Assembly (NCBI GenBank): GCA_002364755.1
Contig: DEZI01000036.1
Coordinates: 15,644-79,643, forward strand
Reading direction: 5' to 3'
Length of the DNA stretch: 64,000 nt
DNA from: Stenotrophomonas maltophilia
GTDB taxonomy: Bacteria; Pseudomonadota; Gammaproteobacteria; Xanthomonadales; Xanthomonadaceae
Positions 37,340-46,491 of the stretch are shown here, one piece after another; the stretch's first letter is position 1, and every line of letters starts with the position of its first letter. The position numbers and the translations under genes are program-made. The notes below the pieces were generated by a model. That model searched no databases and was not told where the DNA came from. It saw only the letters and a program-made list of their open reading frames with translations.

Positions 37340-38094
37340 GGCAGCGGCCTCGCGGTTTCCATGGCCTTCTCCAGCTCGCGCTTCAGGAAGAACGGCATCA
37401 GCCGCTTCCAGGTGTCCTCGGCCATGCCGAAGATGTCGTAGCGCGGCGTGTAGGCGGCCGTGGTGGTGAAGATGAAGATGGATCGGACACCGGATCCGCG
37501 TCCGATCCGCTCGTAGATGCCCGGACGCAGCACGCCGCGGCGCTTGGTGATGACGAAATACTCGCCATCACGGTTGTTGCGTTTGCCCCGCCGCCGCTTC
37601 CGGCTGACGCTGGTCTCGTTCTGGTAGCCGTCCCGCTGGGCGCCCAGCTGGGACAGGATCTTGGTCACCTGGCCGGCCGGCACGTTGCCGAACTGGTTCG
37701 CCTGGGCGCCGCGCCCCATCACCGCAAACTGCGTCGGCGACAGCAGACCTCGGCTCTGCAGCAGCCGCTCGAAGCCCTTCCGGCGACGCTGACCGCCATC
37801 CACCTCGGCCAACAGATACTTGGCCGGCGGCGTGCCCTTGAATGCCTCGTCGCGGATGAAGATCTCAGCGTACGGCTGGGCCTTTGTGGCCTTGCGGTAC
37901 ATTGCCGCGTTGACCGTGAGCGGCGTCGGGCGGTCGAACACCTTGGGTGCCTGGCGCTTCCAGCGCTCGCGGATCTCGAAGGCCACCTTGTTGGCGGCCT
38001 GGGACGCGGCGAAGGGAAGCTGTGACTGCTCCAGCTCGGTCAGCTGCCGCCCGAGCGCGTTGTCGGGGTCGACCCCGATCCTGATCTGGGCCAT
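37336..38094 (-). CDS. Minor tail protein (lambda Z-like)
   Basis: A 252-residue basic protein in the place of lambda gpZ. The beginning is MAQIRIGVDPDNALGRQL and the middle is very rich in Arg and Lys (SRKRRRGKRNNRDGEYFVIT). It ends in helix DTWKRLMPFFLKRELEKAME. The start at 38094 is favoured over 38118 for its normal N-terminus. Role in head-tail completion is by analogy. Confidence 0.75.
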   Translation of the reverse strand: MAQIRIGVDPDNALGRQLTELEQSQLPFAASQAANKVAFEIRERWKRQAPKVFDRPTPLTVNAAMYRKATKAQPYAEIFIRDEAFKGTPPAKYLLAEVDGGQRRRKGFERLLQSRGLLSPTQFAVMGRGAQANQFGNVPAGQVTKILSQLGAQRDGYQNETSVSRKRRRGKRNNRDGEYFVITKRRGVLRPGIYERIGRGSGVRSIFIFTTTAAYTPRYDIFGMAEDTWKRLMPFFLKRELEKAMETARPLP

Positions 38095-38139
38095 ACAACC
38101 TCCTGCCCGGCCCGCCAAAGCGGGCCAGGCACTGCTGGC

Positions 38140-39141
38140 TTACTCCGCGCCGGCCTTCAGGCGGATCACCGCATCCGGTCGGGTGTTGATGTTCAGCGGA
38201 TTGGACTGGCTTTCCAGCTGGATGCCCTTGTCCATGCGCATCTTCGCAGTCTTGGTGTAGTACGGCAGGCCGATACCGCGCACCGTCTCCAGGTAGTCCG
38301 CCGGCGCGAAGCGGGTCAGGAACATATCGGGCACACCCAGCGGGAACGCGATCGCTTCACCGTCGTCCAAGGCCAAGTCACCGCCGGTGTTGCCCTGCAG
38401 CTCTTCGAAGGTGACATCGCCGAACACGAAGCCCTTGCGGACGTCATCGCGCAGCGCGGCACCGTCCTGCCAGCGCTCGTAGGCCTTCTGCACTTCCGAG
38501 TGGTTGGTCAGGGCGTCGAAGAAGCCGGCGCTGCAAAACACATGGACGCCGGTGTAAGGGATGCCGCCCAGCTTCTCCTCGATCGCGCGCTTGATGGCGA
38601 TGCACTTGGCGCGGACCTTGGTGGCACCCTTGTTCAGCTCCATGCCGATGACGGACTGTTCGACACCGAATTCTTCATAGAAGTCGATGATCACCGAGCC
38701 GTCGGCATCGAGCAGCTTGCCCTGCAGCGCGCCCATGCGGTGGTACTCGATGGTGAAGTCCAGGTCGCGCTTGTGCACCGCCTGCAGCGCGTTGACCACG
38801 GCGGCAACGTTGTTGCCTTCCGGGTCGGCCGGGTCATAGACACCCAGCAGCTGGTCAGCCATAACCGTCGAGTTCTGCGGCAGGTGAGTGGTTTCCAGCA
38901 GCTTCACCTTGCCGCGCTCCAGGCCCTTGGGCTGGCCAGGCGCACCACGCGGCACGTTCGGGACCAGCACCAGCTTGGTGCCGTTGATACCCACCTTGAC
39001 GATGGTGGTGCCGACCAGGCCCTGTTCCTGGAACAGGCCCATGTCGGCCAGCCGGGTGGAGATGCGCGGCAGGTTGTTGATGTGGGCGTTCAGGGCATCG
39101 AAGCTCAGCACGCCCAGCGCCAGAAGAATCTGCAGATCCAT
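38140..39141 (-). CDS. Major capsid protein (lambda E-like)
   Basis: A 333-residue HK97-fold capsid protein of the lambda gpE type. Typical features are the N-terminal SFDALNAHINNLPRISTRLA, the central VQKAYERWQDGAALRDDV and the C-terminal FLTRFAPADYLETVRGIGLPYY. It is downstream of the decoration protein gene, as in lambda D-E order. The start at 39141 has a gagag ribosome site 8 bases upstream. Confidence 0.93.
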   Translation of the reverse strand: MDLQILLALGVLSFDALNAHINNLPRISTRLADMGLFQEQGLVGTTIVKVGINGTKLVLVPNVPRGAPGQPKGLERGKVKLLETTHLPQNSTVMADQLLGVYDPADPEGNNVAAVVNALQAVHKRDLDFTIEYHRMGALQGKLLDADGSVIIDFYEEFGVEQSVIGMELNKGATKVRAKCIAIKRAIEEKLGGIPYTGVHVFCSAGFFDALTNHSEVQKAYERWQDGAALRDDVRKGFVFGDVTFEELQGNTGGDLALDDGEAIAFPLGVPDMFLTRFAPADYLETVRGIGLPYYTKTAKMRMDKGIQLESQSNPLNINTRPDAVIRLKAGAE

Positions 39142-39228
39142 GGTGATTTCTCTCTCGGAATGGGATACGAAAAGGCCCCGCCGAAGCGGGGCCAAGGGTC
39201 AACGGGTGGAAGGGGCGATGCTCGGCGG

Positions 39229-39918
39229 TCAGCCGCCGCCGGCGGCGGCGATGGTGATGGTGTCGGTGGTCGCTTCGTCCAGGTCGGCAGCGGTCACCTT
39301 GAGGGTGTAGTCGCCCGCGGCGCTCAGCGTCGCGGCATCCCAGGTGATGACGCCGCCCACGGCGGCCTTCGCACCGCCGCCAGTCAGGTTGCCGGTGCCG
39401 GTGGCCTTGGCCAGGGTGGCACTGACGGTGCTGCCGGTGACCAGAGCGCCGAAGACGTCCTTGACGTGCGCGACGACCGGGCCCAGCGCTTCGCCTGCAG
39501 TGCCGGTCACCGGCACGGACACGAACACCAGGTGATCGGCAGCGTTCGATGCGATCGGCTGCTGCGTCCAGCGGGTGATGATGCCGGACTCGGCCAGGCT
39601 CAGCGCGGCCAGCAGCTTCTGGTCAGCGGTGACGCCATCGGCCCAGACCAGCTTCTCGCCGAACACTTCGGCATCGCGAGCGATCGCCGCGCCCTTGACG
39701 GCCAGCGCTGCGGAATCGGTGCCGGTGTCGATCGGGCCATACAGCACCTTCACCGCATCGGTACCGTTGGCAGCGACGGTGTTGTCTGCCTTGAGCAGGG
39801 TGCCGGCGGACAGCATGCCCTGCCCGGCCGGCAGACGAATCAGTTCGCGGCTGCGCTCGCCGCCCGCTTCGGACAGGAGGAATTCGCCGGTACGGGTGCC
39901 GGCCAGGGAGATTTCCAT
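39229..39918 (-). CDS. Head decoration protein with extra Ig-like domain
   Basis: A 229-residue protein. Residues about 1-125 match the gpD-type capsid stabiliser (GTRTGEFLLSEAGGERSREL, GMLSAGTLLKADNT). The rest (about 130-229) looks like a bacterial Ig-like fold (GALVTGSTVSATLAKATGTG, ITWDAATLSAAGDYTLKVTA). Lambda gpD has only 110 residues, so this is a two-domain version whose outer domain would project from the capsid surface. Ends in AAAGGG. Confidence 0.85.
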   Translation of the reverse strand: MEISLAGTRTGEFLLSEAGGERSRELIRLPAGQGMLSAGTLLKADNTVAANGTDAVKVLYGPIDTGTDSAALAVKGAAIARDAEVFGEKLVWADGVTADQKLLAALSLAESGIITRWTQQPIASNAADHLVFVSVPVTGTAGEALGPVVAHVKDVFGALVTGSTVSATLAKATGTGNLTGGGAKAAVGGVITWDAATLSAAGDYTLKVTAADLDEATTDTITIAAAGGG

Positions 39919-39920
39919 CG

Positions 39921-41282
39921 TCAGTTACCTCGTTGCTTGTAGATGTGATTGGGGTTCAGCTTCGCCTTGTTGTCGGCGGCGCGTTGGTCGGCCATGGAAG
40001 CCGGTTGTGTGGTGACGACCTGGGTGCTGCGGCCTTCCTCCGCCTTCATCGACAGCAGCTGTGCACGCACCGTGTCGAGGTCGGTGCTCTTCTCGATGAA
40101 GCTGGCGGCGAGGGTGTCATCGCCGCGCAGCGCCGCAGCACAGGCGTCCTGCACTGCGGTCGCGTACTCGATGGCGCTGGCCGCCGGTTCCCCCTCCTGC
40201 AGGGGGCGGCGCAGCAGGGCCACCGCGAGCGCCGGCGGCAGCTCACTGGTTGCAACCGCAGCTGCCAATGCGGCGGCCGGGTTCTCCACCACGGCTGCAG
40301 GCGGCGCGGGTGCGGCCTCTGGCACCGGCAGCGTTGCCGATGCCTCCGGGTCGTCGTCCGGATCAGAGTTGCCCGGCGCGGGCGGCGGCGGCGATTCGGC
40401 CGCGCCGAGGTGCGCGATCAGGTCGTGCCAGGTGCCGAGCCGGGTAGCGAAGCCAACTGCCACGGCGGCCTGGCCGCGGTAGCAGGCCGCCTCAGTAGCG
40501 CTCACTGCCGCAGCATCCATGCCGAGATTCCGCGCCACGGTGTCCACGAACATCGTGCGCATGTCCTCCAGATCAGCCAGCGCCTGGGCGTGCGCCTCTT
40601 CGCTGAGCGGGAAGTTCGGGTTGAAGTCGACCTTGCGAGCGCCGGCGAACAGCGGGGTCACCTTCAGGCCGATCTGGGCGTTGTTGCCGCTCCAGTCGTG
40701 GTGATAGCAGACCACGCCCACCGACCCGACACCGCCGGTACGGCTAATCCAGATCTCGTCGCACGCCGAAGCGAGGGCGAAGCCGGCGGAATACGCATGG
40801 TCATCGACCAGCGCATAGATCGGCTTCCGGCCTCGTGACGCGAAGATGTGGTCGACCAGGTCGAAGCAGCCCGACGCCATGCCGCCCGGCGTATCCAGTC
40901 GCAGGATGATGGACGTCACCGCATCGTCGTTCAGCAGTTGGTCGAAGGTGTCGCGTACTGCGGCATAGCTCACCGGGCCCGGGCCGCTGGCGCCAGGCAT
41001 CGGCCGGTTCACCATGCCGCCGGAGAGATTGATCACACCGATCAGGTTTTGCGGTGCATCCGCCCGCTGCACACCGGTACCCGAAATGTCCAGGCGGTCG
41101 GCCTTCAGCACGCTGTCGTCGCTGGTGACCTTCCCTTCCAGATAGCCGCCCACCAGCGCTTCGCCGATAGCCGGCTGCACCAGCAGGGGCTGATTGAGGA
41201 CCGCGGCGGCGAGCGAGGCCACCACGGGCGCACGGCTGCCGCGCCCCAGCATTCGGGCCAACAGGCCAGGCTTACTCGTCAT
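39921..41282 (-). CDS. S49-family prohead protease (lambda C-like)
   Basis: A 453-residue serine peptidase of the SppA/ClpP fold for capsid maturation. The N-terminal glycine-rich motif is in LRLDTPGGMASGCFDLVD; the nucleophile Ser lies in DDHAYSAGFALASACDEIWIS. The C-terminal 150 residues are acidic and Ala/Pro-rich and may act as scaffold, as Nu3 does in lambda by internal initiation; I did not identify an internal start. The chosen ATG has aaagga six bases upstream; another ATG lies 6 bp before it. It overlaps the portal gene end by 11 bp. Confidence 0.88.
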   Translation of the reverse strand: MTSKPGLLARMLGRGSRAPVVASLAAAVLNQPLLVQPAIGEALVGGYLEGKVTSDDSVLKADRLDISGTGVQRADAPQNLIGVINLSGGMVNRPMPGASGPGPVSYAAVRDTFDQLLNDDAVTSIILRLDTPGGMASGCFDLVDHIFASRGRKPIYALVDDHAYSAGFALASACDEIWISRTGGVGSVGVVCYHHDWSGNNAQIGLKVTPLFAGARKVDFNPNFPLSEEAHAQALADLEDMRTMFVDTVARNLGMDAAAVSATEAACYRGQAAVAVGFATRLGTWHDLIAHLGAAESPPPPAPGNSDPDDDPEASATLPVPEAAPAPPAAVVENPAAALAAAVATSELPPALAVALLRRPLQEGEPAASAIEYATAVQDACAAALRGDDTLAASFIEKSTDLDTVRAQLLSMKAEEGRSTQVVTTQPASMADQRAADNKAKLNPNHIYKQRGN

Positions 41283-42753
41283 CGTCATTCCTTTCATCGT
41301 CGTTGGCGCCAGAGGCGCCGGGTTCGTCGTCCTGCAGGGCACCGGAGGCGTTCGTTCGCCTCGGGTCGCTGTCGTAGCGAAGCCCGGCGGCGTCTGCACG
41401 CGCGTTGTCCTGCGCCTGCTCGGCATCGACCTGTTCGGGATCCTCGCCGGCGCTCAACACCACCTTGCTGCGCGACTTCAAGCCCGCCCGCACCGCCTTG
41501 ATTTCGGAGGTCACGTCCTGAACCGGGTGGCTCCAGGGCCAGCCCTCGGGCACCCACAGGGTTTCGGTCACGTCGTCGCGCAGGACCGCATAGCGCGGCA
41601 CCTTCAGCAGACCCGACAGCACTGCCTGGTCCATGAAGGCGTCGCGGACCCGCTGGCAGAACATGGGGATCATGAAGAGCCACTGGTCCTGCTCGATGAC
41701 CCGGCGGAACTCGTTGAGGATCAGGCGCAGCGCGCGGTCAGAGACGTTGCGCAGGTCACCGGTGAGCACCTCGTAGGGCACGTCCTGGCTGGCGCAGATC
41801 GCCAGCAGGTGCCCGCGCAGGAACTCGGCATAGTCAGAGCCGGCGCTGGGCGGATCGGCAAAGTCGATTTTCAGCCCAGGCGGCAGCTGCTGCAGGGTGC
41901 CAGGTTCGAGGCCACCAATGGCCGTGCCGTCAGCATCCTCGCCGGTAATCAGTTCGCCTACGCCATCGCCATCCTCACCCTCTCCATTGGCGTCGGAGGT
42001 GATGAACCCGGCGAACAGGTTGGCCAGGGCCTGACGCTCCAGCACCGCATCATCGAGGCGGTCCAGGTTGAACATGCGCAGCAGAGCCGGCGCCGAGCCC
42101 GGCACGCCCCGCATCGCGCCCGCACGGTTTGGCCGGTACAGGTGCAGTACCTGCTCCGCCGGCACGCGCACCAGCTCGTTGCCGTTGACTGTCAGCTGAA
42201 GGTCGCCCGGGTGCTCCCGGTACATCCAGTAGGCAACGCGGCGGCCGATGCTATCGACCTCGATGCCCTGCCGGATCACGTTGCCGTTGCTGGCCACGCC
42301 GTTGTAGTGCTGCGGGCACTGCTCCGATTCAATCAGCTGCACCTGCAGCGGCACAGGCAAGCCGTCCTCGGGCCGCCGGTACCGGATGCGGGCGAACACC
42401 TCGCCGGCCTCTTTCCACTCGCGCCAGGCGAGCGCCTGCAGGCCTTCCCACACCAGCACGCCGTCGGCGTCAGCGTACTTGCCCCAACGGGTCCACAGCT
42501 TGGTGACCTTCTTCTTGTGCTCCTTCGTGCCCCAGATCGGCTTCGCCTGGATACCGGTGGCGATGCCGTTCGACACGCTCTTGTTGAGCGCGCTGACCAT
42601 CCAAGGGTCATTCCGGGCCAGGTGCCGTGCCCGTGCCAGCAGCGTCGGCAGACCCAACAGCGATGCGTTGGGCCCGAGCGACGTCGGCCGGAAGGTACGA
42701 AGGCGGCGGCCGTTGCCGGCGGCGCGATAGCTGCTCTCGGCGGTATCAGACAT
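41272..42753 (-). CDS. Portal protein (lambda B-like)
   Basis: A 493-residue dodecameric portal at the unique capsid vertex. Portal hallmarks are RARHLARNDPWMVSALNKSV near the start, RVPAEQVLHLYRPNRAGAMRGVP and ICASQDVPYEVLTGDLRNVS in the middle, and an acidic tail DDERNDDDE. It overlaps the gpW gene by 8 bp at its start. Confidence 0.92.
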   Translation of the reverse strand: MSDTAESSYRAAGNGRRLRTFRPTSLGPNASLLGLPTLLARARHLARNDPWMVSALNKSVSNGIATGIQAKPIWGTKEHKKKVTKLWTRWGKYADADGVLVWEGLQALAWREWKEAGEVFARIRYRRPEDGLPVPLQVQLIESEQCPQHYNGVASNGNVIRQGIEVDSIGRRVAYWMYREHPGDLQLTVNGNELVRVPAEQVLHLYRPNRAGAMRGVPGSAPALLRMFNLDRLDDAVLERQALANLFAGFITSDANGEGEDGDGVGELITGEDADGTAIGGLEPGTLQQLPPGLKIDFADPPSAGSDYAEFLRGHLLAICASQDVPYEVLTGDLRNVSDRALRLILNEFRRVIEQDQWLFMIPMFCQRVRDAFMDQAVLSGLLKVPRYAVLRDDVTETLWVPEGWPWSHPVQDVTSEIKAVRAGLKSRSKVVLSAGEDPEQVDAEQAQDNARADAAGLRYDSDPRRTNASGALQDDEPGASGANDDERNDDDE

Positions 42754-42961
42754 TGCCGGTCCCCGATTGGTAGAGGCGCACGACGCGGCGGCGCCGCGGT
42801 ACACCTGCGGCCTGGCCCAGCTCATCGCGCATCTGCTTCAGCAGGCGGCGCATTTCCACCAGGCTCTGGTAGGTCACGGTGCGGTCGGCATATCGGACGC
42901 TCAGCACGCCGGCCGCGATCGCGGCTTCCAGTTGTTCGACTTGCTTGGTGGTGAATGCCAT
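42746..42961 (-). CDS. Head-tail joining protein gpW-like
   Basis: A 71-residue protein with the gpW fold: FTTKQVEQLEAAIAAGVLSV then VRYADRTVTYQSLVEMRRLL. It sits between large terminase and portal, as W does in lambda, and closes the head after packaging. Confidence 0.9.
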   Translation of the reverse strand: MAFTTKQVEQLEAAIAAGVLSVRYADRTVTYQSLVEMRRLLKQMRDELGQAAGVPRRRRVVRLYQSGTGNV

Positions 42962-42962
42962 T

Positions 42963-45050
42963 TCAGCGTCCCAGGTACTTGCTTCGGATGACGCGGCGGG
43001 TGCGCGCACGCGGCATTGGCGCCGGCGCGACGTCGTCTGCCCTCACGTCTGGGTTGTCGTCCCACGGCGCTGCCCATGGCGGCGGCGCGGTCCAGTTGAT
43101 GGCCGGAACCTTCAGCCACAGCGCCATGCCTTCGGCATAGCCGCACAGGTCGAACGCCTCATTGCGTCGTTTCGCCAGGTTCTCCCAGCCCTTGGCCGTC
43201 CTCGATTCCGCTGTCAGCTCGGCGTAGAACGCTTCCGGCAGCCAGTCGGGGAAGTGGTAGTAGCCCGGGCCCGGCTCGGCCCGCTTCACGTTGGCGTCGA
43301 CGGTGTCCTTCAGGCGGTCGACGTTGAGCAGCAGCTGCGGCACATCGCCCTTCGACCCTGATTTGCGGTCCCGGCGCTTGCTGCTGTCGGGGAAGGTCTC
43401 GCGGAACAACCCGCCCTCGCGGCGCGCATCGCCCTTGATCAGCCTGACCCTGGCGTGCAGCTTCCGGGCCCTTAGCGAACGCCAGAACTCCAGCGCGCGC
43501 ACCGACGTGCCCGACTTGCCGCCCCAGTCGATGCCCACGGCGTGGACTGGCATGCTGCGGCCGGTGCCATCGTCCAGCGGGTAGCGACGGCTGATGACCT
43601 TCTCGACCAGGCGTTCCCAGTCTTCCAGGTACTTCGGCGGGTCCAGCGGCAGGAAGCTGCCCGAGCCATCCTCGCGCTTGGACGTGCGCAGGGTGAAGGA
43701 ATCCACCACCCAGCGCTCCAGCTGCCCGGATTCTCCGATACCGAAGCCCAGCACCAGCACCACGAACCGGTTGGCCTGGACGTCGACCTCAGCCAGCAGG
43801 AAGCGCACGCCAGCGGGCACCGCGCCAGCAGGCCAGACCTCGGCGCGCTCCTGCATCTCGTTCGGGTCGCTGGCCGACCGCGCCGCCATCGGTACGTAGT
43901 TGATCGCCCCGTCCACGTTGTGCGTGGTCTTCAGCGGGCGCTCTTCGCCGGTGGTGGCGAAGGTGCGCAGCGCCTGTAGGTAGCGCTCGATCAACGATTC
44001 CCAGGACTGATAGGACGCGGCGACACCGCCGAGCCAGTAGCTGGCGATGCGCGCCTCCGGCCGTTCGCCGGTGACCGTTCCATCGGCGTGCACGACCTGG
44101 CCCTCCGCAGCCCAGACGCCGCTGCGGTTCATCCCATCCTTCCACCGGTGCTGCAGCCCCACACCACAGTGCGGGCAGTGCAGCAGCGAATAGTGCCGCG
44201 CCATCTTCTGCACGTCGTCCAGCACGACGCGCTCGAGCAGTTCCTCCATCGGCGGCAGCGCGAACCCGTCATAGCCGGGTGCTGCCTGGAACCGCTCTCC
44301 GCACTCCGGGCAGGGCCAGTACCAGCGGCGGCGGTCACCACGCGCATACAGCGCGGCAATGCCAGCGGCCGGTGGGCCTTGGTGCGGATGCAGCGGCTTC
44401 CACGCGCCGTCGGCGTAGTCCGTTGCCGGGCTCGACTCGGCCACCACCATTCCGGCCGACATGTAGGTCTGCGTGCGCTTCAGGCCCAGGCCGAAGCACT
44501 CATCGATCGTCAGGTCGCCCGTGTAGTTGTCCACGTCCGTCATCAGGACGTCGTGGATGTCCTTGCCCGAGAGCACCGACACAGACGGCCAGCCCATGCG
44601 CAGCGACATTCCCGACCGGAAGAACTTCAGCAGGATGTTGTCGTCGTGGGCACGCGGGCTCAACCGAGAGCGTAGCTCTGGGCTGGCGGCGATGCTGCGA
44701 GCGATACGGGTCTTGCTGTAGTCCTCGGCCGCATCCTTGGACATCTGCACGACCATGGCGTCGGCCGGGTTGCAGGTGATCAGGTAGGCCAGGCGCGCAT
44801 CGATCAGCGAGATGGTCTTGCCCGACCGCGCCGGCCCTACGAACACCACGGCCTCGTAATGACGGCTGCCGGTCGTATCCAGCGGCTCGACCATGTAGGG
44901 CGTGGTGTCCGGATCCCAGGAACCGGCCGCGCCGGCGGCATTGGCCACCTGCAGCACCCGTGCGCCCTCGCTCACCCTGATGCGGCGCGGCGGCCGGATC
45001 ATCTCGGCAACGCCTTGGCGCACGCTACGCGCTGTCGCGTACGTCGTCAT
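42963..45050 (-). CDS. Large terminase subunit (gpA-like)
   Basis: A 695-residue DNA-packaging motor and endonuclease. The Walker A is VFVGPARSGKTISL (about 68-81); the ATPase region continues with SGKDIHDVLMTDVDNYTG. A zinc-ribbon-like part is seen in WPCPECGERF and LHCPHCGVG. The C-terminal nuclease half has ADVDVQANRFVVLVLGFGIG-type acidic residues (LAEVDVQ) and VHAVGIDWGGKSGTSV. The gene overlaps the small subunit by 26 bp. Confidence 0.93.
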   Translation of the reverse strand: MTTYATARSVRQGVAEMIRPPRRIRVSEGARVLQVANAAGAAGSWDPDTTPYMVEPLDTTGSRHYEAVVFVGPARSGKTISLIDARLAYLITCNPADAMVVQMSKDAAEDYSKTRIARSIAASPELRSRLSPRAHDDNILLKFFRSGMSLRMGWPSVSVLSGKDIHDVLMTDVDNYTGDLTIDECFGLGLKRTQTYMSAGMVVAESSPATDYADGAWKPLHPHQGPPAAGIAALYARGDRRRWYWPCPECGERFQAAPGYDGFALPPMEELLERVVLDDVQKMARHYSLLHCPHCGVGLQHRWKDGMNRSGVWAAEGQVVHADGTVTGERPEARIASYWLGGVAASYQSWESLIERYLQALRTFATTGEERPLKTTHNVDGAINYVPMAARSASDPNEMQERAEVWPAGAVPAGVRFLLAEVDVQANRFVVLVLGFGIGESGQLERWVVDSFTLRTSKREDGSGSFLPLDPPKYLEDWERLVEKVISRRYPLDDGTGRSMPVHAVGIDWGGKSGTSVRALEFWRSLRARKLHARVRLIKGDARREGGLFRETFPDSSKRRDRKSGSKGDVPQLLLNVDRLKDTVDANVKRAEPGPGYYHFPDWLPEAFYAELTAESRTAKGWENLAKRRNEAFDLCGYAEGMALWLKVPAINWTAPPPWAAPWDDNPDVRADDVAPAPMPRARTRRVIRSKYLGR

Positions 45051-45528
45051 CGGTGATGCCCTCATACATGGATTGCCGGACGCGATCGCACTCGTCCTGG
45101 ACCTTGACCACCTGCTCTGGCGTGAGCCCTGCCTTGCGCTCGAGCACATCAGGCAGCGTGTCGAAGAACTGCACGACCTTTTTCACCAGCTCGGCGTAGT
45201 CGGCCTCGACCTCTGCGGCCGGCAACAGCTGCCCGATGGTCGACTCGACCTTCAGGCGCTCGTTCTCCGACTGGTAGTAGGCGCGGCGTTCCATCGGTGG
45301 CAGGTCGCGCGGATCGACCACGCCCTCCGCGCCGAACGCCGCAGCGCCCGGATTCACCAGCGCAGGGGCCGCGTCGGCCAGGCGATAGACGTCGTGCCCA
45401 GCACGCTTGGTCAGCGGCGGGACGCCGGCCTCCTTCAGGCGCTTGCTGGCCGTTCGGCGGTCCATCCCGAACTCATCCGCCAGCCTGGCCACGGACCAGC
45501 CTTTGGTGAATTCGTGGATGTCAGCCAT
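45025..45528 (-). CDS. Small terminase subunit (Nu1-like, DUF1441)
   Basis: A 167-residue DNA-recognition subunit. The N-terminal winged helix-turn-helix is WSVARLADEFGMDRRTASKRL (about 11-31) and the rest is helical (LLPAAEVEADYAELVKKVVQ). It binds cos and recruits the large subunit. The intergenic region just upstream is the expected cos location. Confidence 0.9.
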   Translation of the reverse strand: MADIHEFTKGWSVARLADEFGMDRRTASKRLKEAGVPPLTKRAGHDVYRLADAAPALVNPGAAAFGAEGVVDPRDLPPMERRAYYQSENERLKVESTIGQLLPAAEVEADYAELVKKVVQFFDTLPDVLERKAGLTPEQVVKVQDECDRVRQSMYEGITDDDVRDSA

Positions 45529-45719
45529 GTTCTACCCGATGCACAGCCTATTCAGGCCAAAAAATGCGGTTTCTCCCGGCAAAAACCGCCAAATGCGTGG
45601 CCTGTGGTGGAGCACCCTAGAGGCCGAAATACTGTCTTTTACCGGGGTCCGAATTCCCCCCGGTGGCTGTGGATAACCCCAGGGGCCCCGGGCCGTGGAA
45701 CATTTCGCGTGAAACGCGC
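45529..45719. other. Gene-free region, expected cos/packaging site
   Basis: The 191 bp between the small terminase and Rz1 genes hold no convincing gene. There is an AT-richer stretch near 45560-45585, a GC-rich symmetric run (gaattccccccggtg.. then ccccaggggccccgggcc at about 45650-45692) and a palindrome tttcgcgtgaaacgcg (about 45702-45717). By analogy with lambda, where cos precedes Nu1, the packaging cut is expected here; no cohesive end can be assigned by eye. Confidence 0.35.
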
Positions 45720-46007
45720 TTAGTCCGCGATATCGGTGGTCGGCGCAGGCTTGCCCTGCACTTGGTCGACGGCATCGAGCTGTGCCTCGTACTGAAGGAG
45801 GCATCGCTTCCTTCCGTTGCTCACGTCGAACACCTCCGATGGCTTCCCGTCGCGCACCCACCGACAGCGCTTAGTCAGCGCGGCATCGATGGGAACGTAG
45901 GTGGCCACCGGCACTTTGATCACGGCTGGCGCGGGTGCGTTGGGCTTGATGGGTGCGGCACGACAGGCGGCCAGCAGCATGGCGAGGGCAAACACGATGG
46001 CGCGCAT
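45720..46007 (-). CDS. Rz1-like spanin lipoprotein
   Basis: A 95-residue outer-membrane spanin. The signal ends in lipobox LLAAC (Cys15); the mature chain begins Pro/Ala-rich (APIKPNAPAPAV). It starts 1 bp after the end of the Rz-like gene and, with Rz, fuses the inner and outer membranes at the last step of lysis. Confidence 0.8.
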   Translation of the reverse strand: MRAIVFALAMLLAACRAAPIKPNAPAPAVIKVPVATYVPIDAALTKRCRWVRDGKPSEVFDVSNGRKRCLLQYEAQLDAVDQVQGKPAPTTDIAD

Positions 46008-46008
46008 T

Positions 46009-46491
46009 TCAGTACCCCTTCAATGCTGGGCAGGCGGAATCGAGCAGCTCCAGCGCTGCCTTGCAGGTGTCGGGCCTCTGCTCGTACCGACCGCGCCAGG
46101 TAGATGCCTCCTTCTCAGAGGCTTCGATCTTGCCGGCTAGGCTCTGGAGTGCAGCTGCACTCTCTGCCTTCAAGGCTTCCAGTTTCTCTGCCTCTGCCCG
46201 AAGTGCGATTGCCACCTCGGCCAGCCGCTGATCACGAGTGTCCACGTCAGCCTGCAACCGGGCTGCATCGGCTTTCCAATCGGCCTGGACCTTGATGACC
46301 TGGGCGTTCAGATCGCGGATCTTCTGCTCTTTCTCCCAAGCCGTCAGGCCAGAGACCAAGCACCCAAAGGCCAGCACGGCACACACCAGCTTGACCTTGC
46401 TCCCAGGTTTGCCCAGCCAGCGCAGCGCGTCGGCAGCGGCACCCACGACCAGCGCCCACAGCGCGTCCAGGAATCGAATCAGTACGCTCAT
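46009..46491 (-). CDS. Rz-like inner-membrane spanin
   Basis: A 160-residue protein with one N-terminal transmembrane helix (about 34-51, VKLVCAVLAFGCLVSGLTAW) followed by a long periplasmic coiled coil (EKEQKIRDLNAQVIKVQADW, KLEALKAESAAALQSLAGKI). This is the i-spanin plan. It overlaps the holin gene by ATGA and is followed at once by Rz1. Confidence 0.85.
   Translation of the reverse strand: MSVLIRFLDALWALVVGAAADALRWLGKPGSKVKLVCAVLAFGCLVSGLTAWEKEQKIRDLNAQVIKVQADWKADAARLQADVDTRDQRLAEVAIALRAEAEKLEALKAESAAALQSLAGKIEASEKEASTWRGRYEQRPDTCKAALELLDSACPALKGY

Noticed and set aside
45532..45861. 109-residue minus-strand frame between terminase and Rz1
   Set aside because: It overlaps the Rz1 gene in another frame and crosses the expected cos region with no ribosome site or similarity.
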